Source: Heligmosomoides polygyrus polygyrus (Eukaryota > Nematoda > Chromadorea > Rhabditida > Heligmosomidae). Taken from it: DNA of 64,000 nucleotides. Below, one piece after another: positions 63,101-64,000 of the stretch. Numbering within the stretch: the first letter of the stretch is position 1; every line of letters begins with the position of its first letter. The position numbers and the translations under genes were made by a program. Under the pieces are notes generated by a model, which made no database searches, was not told where the DNA came from, and was given only the letters and a program-made list of their open reading frames with translations. Location of the stretch: assembly GCA_947396885.1 (NCBI GenBank), contig OX377202.1, positions 27,581,407 through 27,645,406 of the forward strand, read 5' to 3'.

Positions 63101-63290
63101 AATCTTCCAGGACGTCAAGAACACGACAGTTTTCTATCTGGAAAAGCAACATCTGTATCCAAAATTTAACTCTATAAAACGTCGAGAGTTACTTACTTAT
63201 GATGCCTTAAGTGCTTTCCTGACAAGATATTTTGAAGCGCTTTCTGAATCGATGAAGACGTCGCAACCAAAGGGTGGACTCCAGAAATAA
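63101..63290 (+). CDS. Candidate host exon, best supported pair (2)
   Basis: It follows TTCAATTTTTACAG. After one base it reads IFQDVKNTTVFYLEKQHLYP, KFNSIKRRELLTYDALSAFL and TRYFEALSESMKTSQPKGGL, then QK and TAA at 63288-63290. It could be the last exon, or the true donor may be GTGGAC near 63273. A LINE fragment begins about 40 bp later. The helical, charged composition resembles that of the exon at 61441, to which it joins in phase. Confidence 0.42.
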
Positions 63291-63329
63291 TTTTGTTCAC
63301 TCTGAAGAAAACAATTTGAGATGTTATGA

Positions 63330-63866
63330 TGTCCACTACTTGCAGCTGCCCAATGGCCTAGAAAGGGCAAAAGCACTTGGCCTTCCAACGCTGGCAAGTA
63401 GAAGAAGAAAGGCTAATCTCACCATGATGTTCAAAATTCTAACTCAGAGGCTCTCCATAAATCCACTTACGTTTTTCGGTGTACCGTTGACTAGAACTAT
63501 GAGAGGTAAACTACGGCTTAACGTCACGGTTGCAAAGACAAAGATTAGGACAAACTTCTTCACCTATAGGAACGTCAGCCAATTCAACACGTTACTAAGT
63601 GATGACAAAATGTCGTTGGGGTTGTCTGTCCAGGCCTTCCGTAATCTTATTGAGAAGTGACCTGTTATTGTAATTCTAAGTCTTTTTTCTGAACTTGTCC
63701 CTGATTGTACTGTTTTGGTTACAGATAGCAGACATTACTTTGCAGTTATTTGTTCACTGTTTGTCCAGACGTTACTGTGTAGCTATTTGTTTATGTTTAT
63801 TTTCATTCGGTTCCTTAATTTTACACGTGTGATCACATTCCACGTCTTTAAATAAATAAATAAACA
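63330..63866 (+). pseudogene. CR1/Jockey-type LINE, 3' end
   Basis: The C-terminal end of the RT polyprotein: NGLERAKALGLPTLASRRRK, ANLTMMFKILTQRLSINPLT and FFTYRNVSQFNTLLSDD, ending ALSV-type (LSVQAFRNLIEK) and stop at 63658-63660. The pattern L-LPSL-RR-AD-MFKI...FF-R-x-x-N-L is the hallmark end of this LINE type. The 3' untranslated region of about 185 bp ends in AAATAAATAAATAAA (63850-63864). 5'-truncated; the coding piece itself is open. Confidence 0.82.
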
Positions 63867-64000
63867 ACATTGGAAAGTGAAAACAGTAAAAAACCAGGCT
63901 TCTCATCTCTTCTATATAATTATGAAAGAATCATATTAGAAATCCCCGTTTTTTATGAAAAATTAATTATTTTCTACCTGAAGCAGAGTACCTGAGAGTG
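63867..64000. other. Unannotated end
   Basis: Nothing recognised. Confidence 0.5.

Overview
The window is repeat-rich animal DNA with eukaryotic features throughout: spliced-looking coding fragments, tRNA-derived SINEs, RTE- and CR1/Jockey-type LINEs, a Penelope-like element, mariner and hAT transposons and several MITEs. There are no operons, Shine-Dalgarno sites or long host ORFs. The transposon proteins resemble those abundant in clade V parasitic nematodes such as hookworms. That organism assignment is an inference from recognition, not a database result.

Layout. 0-9 kb: SINE pieces, a mariner wreck with a fold-back MITE inside it, and a Penelope 3' end. 9.6-14.7 kb: two full-span but dead RTE copies in tandem on the minus strand. 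15-18 kb: a 14-residue coding repeat and a mariner. 18.6-21.8 kb: a near-complete second LINE family. 22.9-29.3 kb: a Penelope GIY-YIG fragment with a hammerhead-like motif, and pieces of a third LINE. 30-45 kb: scattered LINE and SINE copies, several with target-site duplications, and two MITEs. 46-50 kb: a hAT relic holding a nested SINE, then a mariner. 52.7-57.7 kb: a 5'-truncated RTE followed by the one intact element, which has a 992-aa endonuclease/reverse transcriptase and a perfect 17-bp target-site duplication. 58-64 kb: another mariner and CR1/Jockey-type 3' ends.

Between the repeats on the plus strand lie short open segments with good splice borders, at about 27.5, 30.3, 31.7, 38.0, 45.8, 47.7, 50.2, 61.4 and 63.1 kb. 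Several neighbouring ones agree in phase. They may be exons of one long host gene with repeat-filled introns. I do not recognise the product and treat the model as a hypothesis.

The most unusual signals are two precise fold-back templated insertions inside RTE copies, a diverged inverted module linking two neighbouring RTEs, and a shifted upstream reading frame at the 5' end of the otherwise intact RTE.
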